Shown here: positions 39,277 to 48,572 of the stretch, piece after piece | Layout: each line of letters starts with the position of its first letter | Numbering within the stretch: position 1 is the stretch's first letter | Source: Marinobacter sp. ATCH36 | GTDB taxonomy: Bacteria; Pseudomonadota; Gammaproteobacteria; Pseudomonadales; Oleiphilaceae | Length of the DNA: 64,000 nt | Direction: 5' to 3' | Assembly (NCBI RefSeq): GCF_023555055.1 | Contig: NZ_JAMJPL010000002.1 | Location: 558,001-622,000, forward strand | Made by a program: the position numbers and the translations under genes | The notes under the pieces: model-generated | Seen by the model: only the letters and a program-made list of their open reading frames with translations | What the model was told of the DNA's origin: nothing | Databases searched by the model: none

Positions 39277-40395
39277 TTAATCTTGCCGGGGCTTTTCAGA
39301 TTGTTGCATTTCTGTAGCTGTGCCAGGCATGTTGTGCACTGCAGTTCCCGGCACTTCCCCGAACTCGCGAATAAAAATTCCCCAGAAAGCCATAAACAGG
39401 GCAGCGACCAACGGCCCCATCACAAAACCGTTGACGCCAAACATCACAATCCCGCCCAGGGTTGAAAGCAGAACAATATAGTCCGGCAGTTTGGTATCCC
39501 GACCAACGAGAATCGGACGTAGCAAGTTGTCGGAAAGTCCGATGACAATCGACCCGAAAGCCGTAAGGATAACCGCCGAAATAATCTCGCCGGTCGCTGC
39601 CAGATACAGGGCCGCCGGCACCCACACAAGGGCCGCGCCCACCGCCGGAATAAGCGAGACTATCGCCATTACCACGCCCCACAACAGCGCAGCCTGGATA
39701 TTCAGCAACCAGAAAATCAGACCACCAAGAGCACCCTGGATGATGGCAATCAGCAGGTTGCCCTTGACCGTTGCCCGGGTGACCTCCGCAAACTTGGCAA
39801 ACAGCAGGCGCTCCCGCGCGTCACCCAGTGGCAGCGCCTGAATCAGCAGATCCACCAGCTTGTTGCCGTCACGGATCAGGAAGAACGCCAGATAGACCAT
39901 CAACGACAGCCCCAGAAAAAACTGAAAGGTGTTCTGCCCGATCCCCAGGGCCTGTTTCGCGAGAAACTGGCTACCACCCACAAATGCACTGACCACCCTG
40001 TCCCTCACTTCGGCGAAATCCATTCCGAACTGGGCAAAGAAGGCCTCAATGGCAGGAAAAGACTGGTTCACCCTGTCGATATACTCGCCCGGACGGAGCT
40101 CCCCATCCTGTATTTGCTGGTAGACGGAAAGCCCCTCGGCAACCAGGGATGTCACCAGCGCCAACACCGGAATAACCACAATGACCATGCAGATCATAAG
40201 TGTCAGTAATGCAATCACATTGGGACGGTTGCCGAGTCGCTTTGCCAGACGTTCACGTACCGGGTGAAAAATCAGCGCAATGGCCACAGCCCAGAATATC
40301 GGGCCAAAAAACGGCTTCATCAGCAGCACAAAAGCCAGGGAGACGCCGACGAGCATGGCCAGAAAAGTCCGTGTCTCCAGTTTTCCGTACATCAT
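39277..40395 (-). CDS. AI-2E family (TqsA-like) transporter
   Basis: A 372-residue polytopic inner-membrane protein of the AI-2 exporter/UPF0118 family, with seven to eight hydrophobic segments, the family's PFFGPIFWAVAIALIFHPV near the start and GLSDNLLRPILVGRDTKLPD near 280. The transported substrate of this member is unknown; family members export AI-2 or Na+/H+. ATG 40395 has AGGA about nine bases upstream, and the adjacent ATG 40392 is equally possible. Confidence 0.85.
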   Translation of the reverse strand: MMYGKLETRTFLAMLVGVSLAFVLLMKPFFGPIFWAVAIALIFHPVRERLAKRLGNRPNVIALLTLMICMVIVVIPVLALVTSLVAEGLSVYQQIQDGELRPGEYIDRVNQSFPAIEAFFAQFGMDFAEVRDRVVSAFVGGSQFLAKQALGIGQNTFQFFLGLSLMVYLAFFLIRDGNKLVDLLIQALPLGDARERLLFAKFAEVTRATVKGNLLIAIIQGALGGLIFWLLNIQAALLWGVVMAIVSLIPAVGAALVWVPAALYLAATGEIISAVILTAFGSIVIGLSDNLLRPILVGRDTKLPDYIVLLSTLGGIVMFGVNGFVMGPLVAALFMAFWGIFIREFGEVPGTAVHNMPGTATEMQQSEKPRQD

Positions 40396-40516
40396 AATTC
40401 TTGATCCTGATTCAGATTGCCAACCGGGACACCAGACTACCACGGCGTCATGGCCAGTCTAGCGGCTTTCAGGTTATAGTTGACGGTTATTGGTCACTCT
40501 TTAAGCGGGTCAGGCA

Positions 40517-40861
40517 TTGGGTAACGAAGAGTTTGATGTCGAATCAGCACAGAATGCGGCGGCTGCCCTCCATCGGGTGCTGGCCGCCAGAACCCATCGT
40601 CGCAAGGTGATGGGGCAGGAAGTGCTTGTGCCCGGGCAATTGGGAGAAGCCCTACACCTTCCCCGCATCATCAGGCAGCTCCAGGGCAAGCAGCTACGGC
40701 AGCGGGAACGAGGGCTCGAGGAATTCCATGAACTTTGGCCAACCCTGTCTGCCGCAACCCGTGAAAAAGTCCTCGATCAGATTGGTTGGTACGACCCGAA
40801 ATCACTGAACTGGGAGGACAAGCGCTCTAACCGTCGCCCCGCTGCTGACTCCGATCAATAA
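40517..40861 (+). CDS. Unknown 114-residue basic protein
   Basis: I do not recognise a family. The frame opens after a stop at 40502 and the first usable codon is TTG 40517; a weak CAGG lies just before it. The protein is soluble, rich in Arg, Gln, Glu and Leu, mostly helical (QLGEALHLPRIIRQLQGKQL, REKVLDQIGWYDPKSLNW) and ends in a charged tail. It is divergent from the AI-2E transporter gene. A start further in cannot be excluded. Confidence 0.55.
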   Translation: MGNEEFDVESAQNAAAALHRVLAARTHRRKVMGQEVLVPGQLGEALHLPRIIRQLQGKQLRQRERGLEEFHELWPTLSAATREKVLDQIGWYDPKSLNWEDKRSNRRPAADSDQ

Positions 40862-41053
40862 CCGCCGACCTCGGAGAATAAGCTCTGGCAGGACTTGGGG
40901 GCAGCGCAGACCTGATCAGCAAGGCCTGCTGATTCAAACAGCCAACGCACTGTTACGTAAACCAAACACACAAAATTTCCATCTGCTTTATCCTGATTGT
41001 TGAAGGCTGAGATTAACCAGCCACGCAACCACTCAGTCAGGACAGTCGATGGC

Positions 41054-41953
41054 ATGCGTATTCTGAGAACCGATGAAGCCCGCTTCGCAGGCCTTCCGGA
41101 TTATCCTTTTTCACCTCACTACCTGGACGTCGAGCCAGGCCTGAGAATGCACTACGTAGACGAGGGACCAAACGATTCAGCACCGGTGCTGATGTTACAT
41201 GGAGAACCATCCTGGTCTTACCTTTACCGACACATGATTCCACTTGTGGCAGAAGCCGGGCACCGAGTCCTGGCCCCTGACCTGGTGGGTTTCGGGAAAT
41301 CCGACAAACCCTCCGAGGTAGCCGACTACAGTTACGACCGGCATATAAACTGGCTTTCCCAGTGGCTGAAAGCACTGGACCTGAAGAACATTACCCTGGT
41401 TTGCCAGAACTGGGGCTCCCTGCTGGGACTGCGCCTGGCGGCGGAGCACCCACAGCTTTTCCGCCGGATTATCGTAGGTAACGGCATGCTACCAACGGGC
41501 GATACGCCGGTGCCCGCCGTGTTTTCCCTCTGGAAAGCCTTTGCCACGCACAGCCCGTGGTTTCCGGTGGGCAGAATTGTCCAGCTGGGCACGGAGAGAG
41601 CCATGAGCAAGGCCGAAATCGCCGCCTACGAGGCCCCTTTTCCAAGCGCCGAATTCAAAGCCGGCGCAAGAGCTTTTCCGAAACTGGTTCCGGTATCGGC
41701 TGATGATCCGTCAAGCGAGGCCAACAAATCCGCCTGGCGTGTTCTGGAAAAATGGAAGAAGCCATTTATAACCTGCTTCAGCAGTGGCGACCCGATCACC
41801 CGGGGCGGTGACCGCTATATGCAGCGACGCATTCCCGGTGCCCACGGGCAACCCCACATAACCCTGCGGGGTGGTCATTTCCTGCAGGAAGACTCTCCGG
41901 ACGATTTCGCGCGCATTATTATCGATGCACTGAAATCAGAGTTGGCCGCCTGA
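41054..41953 (+). CDS. Haloalkane dehalogenase homologue with Asn at the nucleophile position
   Basis: Alpha/beta-hydrolase of the haloalkane dehalogenase subfamily I, 299 residues. The start MRILRTDEARFAGLPDYPF matches the family and fits ATG 41054 with AGGA 11 bases upstream. Visible are HGEPSWSYLYRHM (oxyanion and halide region), CQNWGSLLGL (nucleophile elbow), the acid in SSGDPIT and the base histidine in GGHFLQED. The nucleophile is Asp in characterised enzymes; here the codon at 41408-41410 is AAC, giving Asn119, and the next glycine is Ser. Dehalogenation is therefore doubtful unless Asn is deamidated. Confidence 0.9.
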   Translation: MRILRTDEARFAGLPDYPFSPHYLDVEPGLRMHYVDEGPNDSAPVLMLHGEPSWSYLYRHMIPLVAEAGHRVLAPDLVGFGKSDKPSEVADYSYDRHINWLSQWLKALDLKNITLVCQNWGSLLGLRLAAEHPQLFRRIIVGNGMLPTGDTPVPAVFSLWKAFATHSPWFPVGRIVQLGTERAMSKAEIAAYEAPFPSAEFKAGARAFPKLVPVSADDPSSEANKSAWRVLEKWKKPFITCFSSGDPITRGGDRYMQRRIPGAHGQPHITLRGGHFLQEDSPDDFARIIIDALKSELAA

Positions 41954-41992
41954 AGAACTCGATATCGGTGTGCAACACCCGATTACCCCGAA

Positions 41993-42586
41993 TCAGGTCC
42001 GATTCTTGGGCTGATAATCGCCCGCATCGACTCTGGGCCGATCAGCATCTGCGTCCTCCAGTGGCTGGCACTCTTCCAGGCTCGCGAAGCAGCGGAGTGT
42101 CAGCCTCTGATACTCTTCGGTCCCTTTCGCCTTCCAGGCCACCTCTTTGTCACTCAATACCCGCAACACCTTGGCCGGGGTACCGACGATCAAAGATGCA
42201 GGATCGCACTGAAATCCGGCTGTTACCAAGGCACCGGCGCCAACAATAGAGCGTGGCGCTATAACAGCGTCGTCCATGATTACTGCGTTCATTCCAACCA
42301 TTGCGCCTTCACTGATAATGCATCCGTGAAGAATGGCACCATGCCCCACGTGCCCGTCTTTCTCGACCACCACATCCTTGCCCGGGAAAGCGTGTGCAAC
42401 GCAGGTATCCTGAATATTGGCACCTTCCTTCAACACGATGCGTCCGAAATCGCCACGCAAAGAGGCGGCCGGGCCAACATAGCAGCCAGGGCCAATCCAC
42501 ACATCCCCGATCAGAATGGCGGATGGATGAACATAGGCAGACGGATGTACAACAGGCTGAACACCTTCAATACTGTAAGCAGGCAT
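41993..42586 (-). CDS. paaY: PaaY hexapeptide-repeat protein (phenylacetate locus thioesterase)
   Basis: Left-handed beta-helix protein of the gamma-carbonic-anhydrase-like superfamily, 197 residues. In Escherichia coli PaaY hydrolyses stalled cyclic CoA esters of the phenylacetate pathway. Hexapeptide repeats run from about 14 to 150 (PSAYVHPSAILIGDVWIGPG). The metal-binding histidines are in CVAHAFPG and DGHVGHGAILHG. The C-terminal tail of about 30 residues is charged. ATG 42586 has a strong AAGGAG site. Divergent from the paaG operon across a 399-base control region. Confidence 0.93.
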   Translation of the reverse strand: MPAYSIEGVQPVVHPSAYVHPSAILIGDVWIGPGCYVGPAASLRGDFGRIVLKEGANIQDTCVAHAFPGKDVVVEKDGHVGHGAILHGCIISEGAMVGMNAVIMDDAVIAPRSIVGAGALVTAGFQCDPASLIVGTPAKVLRVLSDKEVAWKAKGTEEYQRLTLRCFASLEECQPLEDADADRPRVDAGDYQPKNRT

Positions 42587-42823
42587 GCTTATCTCCTTAA
42601 GTAACAAGTCGAGAATGCGACGATACTTTCTGATTCATTTTCCCCACAACTTTACCGCTAATTGGGGATATTTTTACAGATCAAAGGGACACAAAACCCT
42701 CCCCACGAGGAAAATAGGCTCCTAAAAATCGAACAATAGTATGGAAAATCCTTTTTATTCAATGACTAAATGAATTTTAGGTCAAACAGGCAAATGTGAT
42801 ACAAAATGTGTAGATCCGAAACC

Positions 42824-42851
42824 TTGACGAGTATCAATTAATAGATATACT
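42824..42851 (+). promoter_or_regulatory. paaG promoter with overlapping operator-like element
   Basis: The -35 TTGACG (42824-42829), 16-base spacer and -10 TATACT (42846-42851) make a good sigma-70 promoter. The -35 lies inside TTGACGAGTATCAA (42824-42837), a partial dyad (TTGA...TCAA). A near-identical sequence occurs between livK and paaX. Confidence 0.65.
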
Positions 42852-42864
42852 GATTCCAAATCAG
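42850..42864. promoter_or_regulatory. Palindrome just downstream of the paaG -10
   Basis: CTGATT-CCA-AATCAG is a perfect 6-bp dyad that starts at the end of the -10, where a repressor would block initiation. A TGATT half-site is also found in PaaX operators described for Escherichia coli; that this is the PaaX site here is inference. Confidence 0.5.
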
Positions 42865-42985
42865 CCCACTTACAACGGAAACACCGCCTGACGGCAAGTC
42901 TGACTCCGGGCGGCTGAGATATTCTTCAGATAAAAACAAAGCCACATCGGAAAGCCATCCATCATTCTATTTACAGGATAACGCC

Positions 42986-43777
42986 ATGACTCAGCCGAGC
43001 ATTCTTCTCGAAATCGATCAGGGAGTGGCTCTGCTTACCCTGAACCGCCCGGACAGCCTGAACAGTTTCAACGTCGAAATGCACGAACGCATGCGCGATG
43101 CCATTAAATCCGTGCGCAAGGATGAGTCTGTTCGCGTGCTGGTCATTACCGGCTCTGGCCGAGGCTTTTGCGCCGGGCAGGATCTTTCTGATCGCAGCGT
43201 TTCCCCGGACCAGGAAGTGCCGGACCTGGGCGCGTCCCTCGAGAACTACTACAACCCGATGCTGCGCAGCCTGCGTGATTTACCGATGCCAGTGCTCTGC
43301 GCCGTTAACGGTGTTGCGGCGGGCGCAGGCGCCAACATTTCCCTTGCCTGCGACATCACACTGGCGGCCCGCTCCGCCAATTTTGTTCAGGCATTCTGCA
43401 AGCTTGGCCTGGTTCCCGACTCTGGCGGCACCTGGATCCTGCCCCGCGTAGCCGGTATGGCGCGGGCCAAAGGTATGGCCTTGTTAGGAGATAAGATCAG
43501 CGCCGAACAGGCCGAGAACTGGGGCATGATCTGGCGCTGTGTCGACAACGACCAGCTCATGGAAGAAACCATGAAGCTGGCCCGCCATTTCGCAACTCAA
43601 CCTACCAAAGGTCTGGCCCTGATCAAGCGCGCACTGCACGCCAGTGCCAGCAACACCTTTGAAGAGCAGATCAATCTGGAGCGCGACCTTCAGCGCACAG
43701 CCGGGCAGACCGAGGACTACCGCGAAGGCGTTGCCGCCTTCATGGAAAAACGCACACCGAACTTCAAGGGGAAATAA
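42986..43777 (+). CDS. paaG: 2-(1,2-epoxy-1,2-dihydrophenyl)acetyl-CoA isomerase
   Basis: Crotonase-fold enzyme that converts ring-1,2-epoxyphenylacetyl-CoA to oxepin-CoA and also acts later in beta-oxidation. 263 residues. It begins LLEIDQGVALLTLNRPDSLN and contains GSGRGFCAGQDLSDR and AVNGVAAGAGANISLACDI, the oxyanion region. The match to PaaG is stronger than to PaaF (RNLNRP-type start, DLGASLENYYNP, PDSGGTWILPRVAG). AGGA lies upstream; paaH follows after three bases. Confidence 0.94.
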   Translation: MTQPSILLEIDQGVALLTLNRPDSLNSFNVEMHERMRDAIKSVRKDESVRVLVITGSGRGFCAGQDLSDRSVSPDQEVPDLGASLENYYNPMLRSLRDLPMPVLCAVNGVAAGAGANISLACDITLAARSANFVQAFCKLGLVPDSGGTWILPRVAGMARAKGMALLGDKISAEQAENWGMIWRCVDNDQLMEETMKLARHFATQPTKGLALIKRALHASASNTFEEQINLERDLQRTAGQTEDYREGVAAFMEKRTPNFKGK

Positions 43778-43780
43778 GCC

Positions 43781-45301
43781 ATGCCGGCATTGGACACCCG
43801 AATAAACGTTGCCGTCATCGGCGCCGGGGCCATGGGCTCCGGCATTGCCCAGGTCGCGGCCCAGGCAGGCCATCAGGTTTACCTGCACGACCAGAGGGAA
43901 GGTGCCGCAGAAGCTGGCCGTGATGGCATCGCCAAACAGCTTCAACGCCGTGTTGACAAAGGCAAGATGCAGCAGCAGGACCTGGACGCCGTCATTGGCC
44001 GGATCCAGCCAGTCGCGAGCCTGGAGGAAGTCGCAGATGCCGGGCTGGTGATCGAAGCGATTATCGAAGATCTGCAGATCAAACGTCAGCTACTCGCAAA
44101 CCTGGAAGATCTGTGTGCAGGGGACGCGATCCTCGCCACCAACACCTCCTCCATCTCGGTGACGGCCCTTGGCGCCGAAATGCAGAAGCCCGAGCGCCTG
44201 GTGGGTATGCACTTCTTCAATCCCGCGCCGCTGATGGCACTGGTTGAAGTGGTGAAGGGCCTGGCCACCAGCAAAGCCGTTGCCGACACTGTTCACGCCA
44301 CGGCAACCGCTTGGGGCAAGAAGCCTGTGTATGCCACATCCACGCCCGGCTTTATCGTCAACCGGGTTGCCCGGCCGTTTTACGCTGAAAGCCTGCGCCT
44401 GCTTCAGGAACAGGCCACCGATGCGGCAACGCTGGATGCCATTATCCGTGAGGCCGGCCAGTTCCGCATGGGCGCATTTGAACTGACCGATCTGATCGGT
44501 CACGACGTCAACTACGCGGTGACCAACTCGGTGTTCAATTCCTACTATCAGGATCCGCGCTTCCTGCCCTCGCTGATCCAGAAAGAACTGGTTGAGGCCG
44601 GCCGCCTCGGGCGCAAGAGCGACCAGGGTTTTTACTCGTATGGCGAGAACGCCGAGAAGCCCCAGCCTCAAACCGAGCAGGTCCACCAATCTGATGAGAC
44701 CTTCGTCATCGCTGAAGGCAATCCCGGTGCAGCTGCCCCGCTGCTGGAGCGACTGAAAGCCGCCGGCCTCACCATTATCGAGCGCGATGGCCCGGGACAG
44801 ATTCGTTTCGGCGATGCCGTATTGGCCCTCACCGATGGGCGAATGGCCACCGAGCGCGCTGCCAGCGAGGGCACCTCGAATCTTGTGTTATTCGACCTGG
44901 CTTTCGATTACCACAAAGCGTCCAGGCTCGCCCTGGCGCCAGCCGACCAGGCTTCCGATGCGGCGGTTTCCTGTGCCTGTGCTTTACTACAAAAAGCGGG
45001 TATTGCCGTTAGCCTGATTGCTGATCGCCCCGGGCTGGTCATCATGCGCACCGTTGCCATGCTGGCCAACGAAGCCGCCGACGCGGCCCTGCACGGGGTA
45101 GCAACGGTTGCGGATATCGATCTGGCCATGAAAGCCGGCCTGAATTATCCGGACGGCCCCCTGAGCTGGAGTGACCGACTCGGGGCGGGCCATGTATTTA
45201 ACGTGCTCACCAACATCCAGAACAGCTACGCAGAAGACCGCTATCGCCCTGCCCTGCTGCTCCGGAAGAACGCATTTGCACAAAAGGGGTTTTATTCATG
45301 A
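43781..45301 (+). CDS. paaH: 3-hydroxyadipyl-CoA dehydrogenase
   Basis: NAD-dependent dehydrogenase of the lower phenylacetate pathway. 506 residues, carrying the NAD-binding site VAVIGAGAMGSGIAQVAAQA at about 9-28. A first C-terminal 3-hydroxyacyl domain (GFIVNRVARPFYAESLRL) and a second repeat (GLVIMRTVAMLANEAADA) account for the doubled length typical of PaaH. It overlaps paaI by four bases (ATGA). Confidence 0.95.
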   Translation: MPALDTRINVAVIGAGAMGSGIAQVAAQAGHQVYLHDQREGAAEAGRDGIAKQLQRRVDKGKMQQQDLDAVIGRIQPVASLEEVADAGLVIEAIIEDLQIKRQLLANLEDLCAGDAILATNTSSISVTALGAEMQKPERLVGMHFFNPAPLMALVEVVKGLATSKAVADTVHATATAWGKKPVYATSTPGFIVNRVARPFYAESLRLLQEQATDAATLDAIIREAGQFRMGAFELTDLIGHDVNYAVTNSVFNSYYQDPRFLPSLIQKELVEAGRLGRKSDQGFYSYGENAEKPQPQTEQVHQSDETFVIAEGNPGAAAPLLERLKAAGLTIIERDGPGQIRFGDAVLALTDGRMATERAASEGTSNLVLFDLAFDYHKASRLALAPADQASDAAVSCACALLQKAGIAVSLIADRPGLVIMRTVAMLANEAADAALHGVATVADIDLAMKAGLNYPDGPLSWSDRLGAGHVFNVLTNIQNSYAEDRYRPALLLRKNAFAQKGFYS

Positions 45302-45744
45302 GCGAGATGGACCCGCAGACACTCGCCGAAGAATGCGCAAAAGCCATGTTCGCCCGGGACCAGGCCAGCCAGAAGCTGGGCATGAACATTGAGTCGGTTG
45401 CCCCCGGTAAGGCAGTGCTTACCATGACCGTCACCGGCGACATGATCCAGGGCCATGGTTCCTGCCACGGCGGCTACCTGTTCACACTGGCCGATTCAGC
45501 GTTTGCCTTTGCCTGTAACAGCTATGACCGGGCCACCGTCGCCTCCGGCTGCAGCATTGACTATATGTACGGCGCCAAAGAGGGCGACCGGCTGACCGCC
45601 ACCGCCGAAGAGCAGGCCCGTGGTGGCCGCACCGGTATCTATGACATCACACTAACCAACCAGGACGGCCGCAAGGTTGCCCTGTTCCGGGGCCGCTCCT
45701 ACGAGGTTCGTGGCACCGTACGCAATTCGGAGGAAACTGCATGA
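45298..45744 (+). CDS. paaI: Hydroxyphenylacetyl-CoA thioesterase PaaI
   Basis: Hot-dog thioesterase of 148 residues that removes dead-end CoA esters. The family core CHGGYLFTLADSAFAFACNS (about 58-77) contains the catalytic aspartate of the HGG...D motif, and GCSIDYMYGAKEGDRL follows. It overlaps both neighbours by four bases, consistent with strict co-translation in the paaGHIJK operon. Confidence 0.94.
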   Translation: MSEMDPQTLAEECAKAMFARDQASQKLGMNIESVAPGKAVLTMTVTGDMIQGHGSCHGGYLFTLADSAFAFACNSYDRATVASGCSIDYMYGAKEGDRLTATAEEQARGGRTGIYDITLTNQDGRKVALFRGRSYEVRGTVRNSEETA

Positions 45745-46988
45745 GCACCGACAATTCCCTTAAAGACGCCTACATCGTCGATGCCATCCGCACCCCTATT
45801 GGCCGCTATGGCGGCGCTCTCTCTGCCGTGCGTGCGGACGATCTCGGCGCCATCCCCATCAAGGCCCTGACCGAGCGACACCCGGATCTGGACTGGTCGA
45901 AAATTGACGATGTGCTTTATGGATGTGCCAACCAGGCCGGCGAAGATAACCGCGATGTCGCCCGCATGTCGTTGCTTCTGGCAGGCCTGCCGGTTGGCAT
46001 ACCTGGAAGCACAATCAACCGCCTCTGTGGTTCCGGTATGGATGCTGTCGGCAGCGCTGCAAGAGCCATCCGCACCGGCGAGACCAACCTGATGATCGCT
46101 GGTGGCGTGGAATCCATGTCCCGGGCCCCCTTCGTGATGGGCAAGGCCGACTCGGCATTCAGCCGCAAGGCGGAGATCTTCGATACCACCATCGGCTGGC
46201 GCTTCGTCAATCCGTTACTGAAGAAACAGTACGGCATTGATTCCATGCCGGAGACGGCAGAAAACGTGGCAGCGGATTTCGGCATCTCCCGTGAAGACCA
46301 GGATGCCTTTGCCCTCCGCAGCCAGCAGCGGACCGCCGCCGCCCAGAAAGCCGGACGCTTCGCCGACGAAATTACCCCGGTAACCATTCCACGCCGCAAG
46401 CAGGATCCACTGGTTGTGGACACCGACGAACATCCGCGGGAAACCACCATTGAGCAGTTGGCCAAGTTGCCAACGCCATTCCGCGAAAACGGAACCGTAA
46501 CCGCAGGGAACGCCTCAGGCGTTAACGACGGTGCCTGCGCCCTTCTGCTGGCTGGTGCCGATGCTCTGAAACAGTACAACCTCAAGCCCCGAGCGCGGGT
46601 CGTTGCCATGGCCACCGTTGGTGTTGAGCCGAGAATCATGGGCTTCGGCCCGGCCCCGGCAACTCGCAAAGTTCTGGCGACAGCTGGCCTTGAACTGGCG
46701 GATATGGACGTGATCGAACTCAATGAGGCATTTGCTGCACAGGCTCTCGCAGTGACCCGGGATCTCGGCCTGCCGGACGATGCGGACCACGTGAACCCGA
46801 ATGGTGGCGGTATTGCCCTCGGGCATCCGCTTGGCATGAGCGGTGCCAGGCTGGTGACTACAGCCCTGAATGAACTTGAACGCCGTCACGCGGCGGGCCA
46901 GAAAGCCCGGTACGCCCTATGCACCATGTGCATCGGCGTTGGCCAGGGCATTGCCCTGATCATCGAACGGACAGATACGGTGGCCTGA
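45741..46988 (+). CDS. paaJ: 3-oxoadipyl-CoA thiolase
   Basis: Cleaves 3-oxoadipyl-CoA to succinyl-CoA and acetyl-CoA and also the 3-oxo-5,6-dehydrosuberyl-CoA intermediate. 415 residues. Catalytic residues are visible in NRLCGSGMDAVGSAA (active Cys), GGGIALGHPLGMSGARL (His) and the second Cys in LCTMCIGVGQGIAL. PcaF of the protocatechuate pathway is nearly the same family, but the operon context favours PaaJ. Confidence 0.95.
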   Translation: MSTDNSLKDAYIVDAIRTPIGRYGGALSAVRADDLGAIPIKALTERHPDLDWSKIDDVLYGCANQAGEDNRDVARMSLLLAGLPVGIPGSTINRLCGSGMDAVGSAARAIRTGETNLMIAGGVESMSRAPFVMGKADSAFSRKAEIFDTTIGWRFVNPLLKKQYGIDSMPETAENVAADFGISREDQDAFALRSQQRTAAAQKAGRFADEITPVTIPRRKQDPLVVDTDEHPRETTIEQLAKLPTPFRENGTVTAGNASGVNDGACALLLAGADALKQYNLKPRARVVAMATVGVEPRIMGFGPAPATRKVLATAGLELADMDVIELNEAFAAQALAVTRDLGLPDDADHVNPNGGGIALGHPLGMSGARLVTTALNELERRHAAGQKARYALCTMCIGVGQGIALIIERTDTVA

Positions 46989-47048
46989 GGGCACCGGTCA
47001 AAAGAGAACCAAGACCTTTAGCCAACAAGAACAACGCAGGACAGAATC

Positions 47049-48359
47049 ATGACCTTACCATTACAAAAACTGGGCAAACTTGACCGTATGGAAACGGCCA
47101 GCATTGACGAGCTTCGCCACGAGCAGCTTCAGCGCCTGCGCTGGAGTTTGGTCCATGCCTATACCAACGTGCCCTTCTACCGCAAAGCGTTTGACGAGAT
47201 CGGCCTGAAGCCGATGGATATCAATTCCCTGGATGATCTGGCCAAAGTGCCGTTTACCACCAAGGCGGATCTTCGCGACAACTATCCGTTCGGCATGTTT
47301 GCCACCCCCATGTCCGACGTGGTCCGGGTTCATGCTTCCAGCGGCACAACCGGCAAACCGACCGTGGTCGGCTACACCCAGAGTGACATCAATACATGGG
47401 CGGACATCGTGGCACGCTCCATTCGCGCCGGAGGTGGCTCCCGTGGCGACAAGGTCCACGTGGCCTACGGATACGGCCTGTTCACCGGTGGCCTTGGCGC
47501 CCACTACGGTGCCGAGCGGCTTGGATGTACCGTGATTCCCATGTCCGGCGGCCAGACCGAGAAACAGGTCCAGCTGATAAAGGATTTCGAGCCTGACATC
47601 ATCATGGTCACGCCCTCCTACATGCTGAACATCGCCGACGAGCTGGACCGTCAGGGTATTGATCCGCATAAGCTCCCGCTGCGCCTCGGCATTTTTGGTG
47701 CCGAACCCTGGACCAACGCCATGCGAGCAGAAATCGAGGAACGACTCGGCATCGAGGCCCTCGACATCTATGGCCTGTCAGAAGTCATGGGCCCTGGCGT
47801 GGGCATGGAATGCATTGAAACCAAGGATGGCCCTACCATCTGGGAAGACCATTTCTATCCGGAAATCATCAATCCTGACACCGGCGAAGTACTGCCAGAC
47901 GGTGAATACGGTGAGCTGGTGTTCACCTCGCTGACCAAGGTGGCGCTGCCGATTCTGCGTTACCGCACCCGGGATCTCACCCGCCTGCTGCCGGGCACCG
48001 CACGTCCCATGCGCCGTATCGACAAGATTACCGGCCGCAGCGACGACATGCTGATTATCCGTGGTGTGAACGTATTCCCAAGCCAGATTGAAGAGCAGGT
48101 TCTGAAATGCGAGGCGCTGGCCCCACACTACGAGATTGAGGTTTATAAGGAAGGCAACCTGGACTGCGTCGATATCCGGGCCGAGCTGAAACCCGGTGAG
48201 ACTGACAACTCGGAGAGCCGTGCCGCAGCATCCAAAGAGCTGGCTCACCATATCAAGTCCTACATCGGTATCAGCACCCGTGTGGAAGTAGTGGAAAGCA
48301 ACCGTCTGGCCCGTTCGGAAGGCAAGGCCAAACGCGTGTTTGACCGCCGAAACAAGTAA
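47049..48359 (+). CDS. paaK: Phenylacetate-CoA ligase
   Basis: Activates phenylacetate with ATP and CoA, the first committed step. 436 residues, normal length. The AMP-binding P-loop is VHASSGTTGKPTVVGYT (about 94-110), with DIYGLSEVMGPGVGMEC and the hinge GRSDDMLIIRGVNVFPSQIE. It begins about 60 bases after paaJ; a hairpin with T-run follows the stop. Confidence 0.96.
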   Translation: MTLPLQKLGKLDRMETASIDELRHEQLQRLRWSLVHAYTNVPFYRKAFDEIGLKPMDINSLDDLAKVPFTTKADLRDNYPFGMFATPMSDVVRVHASSGTTGKPTVVGYTQSDINTWADIVARSIRAGGGSRGDKVHVAYGYGLFTGGLGAHYGAERLGCTVIPMSGGQTEKQVQLIKDFEPDIIMVTPSYMLNIADELDRQGIDPHKLPLRLGIFGAEPWTNAMRAEIEERLGIEALDIYGLSEVMGPGVGMECIETKDGPTIWEDHFYPEIINPDTGEVLPDGEYGELVFTSLTKVALPILRYRTRDLTRLLPGTARPMRRIDKITGRSDDMLIIRGVNVFPSQIEEQVLKCEALAPHYEIEVYKEGNLDCVDIRAELKPGETDNSESRAAASKELAHHIKSYIGISTRVEVVESNRLARSEGKAKRVFDRRNK

Positions 48360-48372
48360 GCCTGCATGGCCA

Positions 48373-48416
48373 CCAGAGAGTCAGCCTGCAACCATTGCGC
48401 CTGGCTCTCTCACTTT
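48373..48416 (+). terminator. paaK terminator
   Basis: An imperfect nested hairpin (AGAGAG with CTCTCT, GCC with GGC, GCAA with TTGC) is followed by CACTTTTTGC. It lies 14 bases past the paaK stop. Confidence 0.6.
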
Positions 48417-48572
48417 TTGCCCTCCACCGCCAAAATCACCAATTTAAATTTGCTTTCCTTTTGCCGATCTCAATAGCATTTAATCACGTATCGTTTCTTT
48501 TATTATGAAAATCAGTGCTATAAGCTCTTTTTATGAATCTATTAGATATAACATGACACACAAAGAAAGATC

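Larger units (their letters stand above)
42587..42985. other. Intergenic control region paaY/paaG
   Basis: No gene is visible in these 399 bases, which are AT-rich compared with flanking genes. The stretch holds the paaG promoter with its TTGACGAGTATCAA element, the palindrome CTGATTCCAAATCAG, a TGATACA element at 42797-42803, and a G/C-rich part before paaG. The left third (42600-42770) contains only A/T-rich runs and probably the paaY promoter on the minus strand, which I cannot place. Confidence 0.7.

Noticed and set aside
40517-40861. DarP/YjgA ribosome-associated protein
   Set aside because: It has neither the family motifs nor the usual length, so it is left as unknown.
42986-43777. 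PaaF instead of PaaG
   Set aside because: Segments such as GRGFCAGQDLSDR and PDSGGTWILPRVAG match PaaG and not PaaF.
45917-46837. A 306-codon minus-strand frame opposite paaJ
   Set aside because: Composition mirrors the thiolase gene and no domain is visible.
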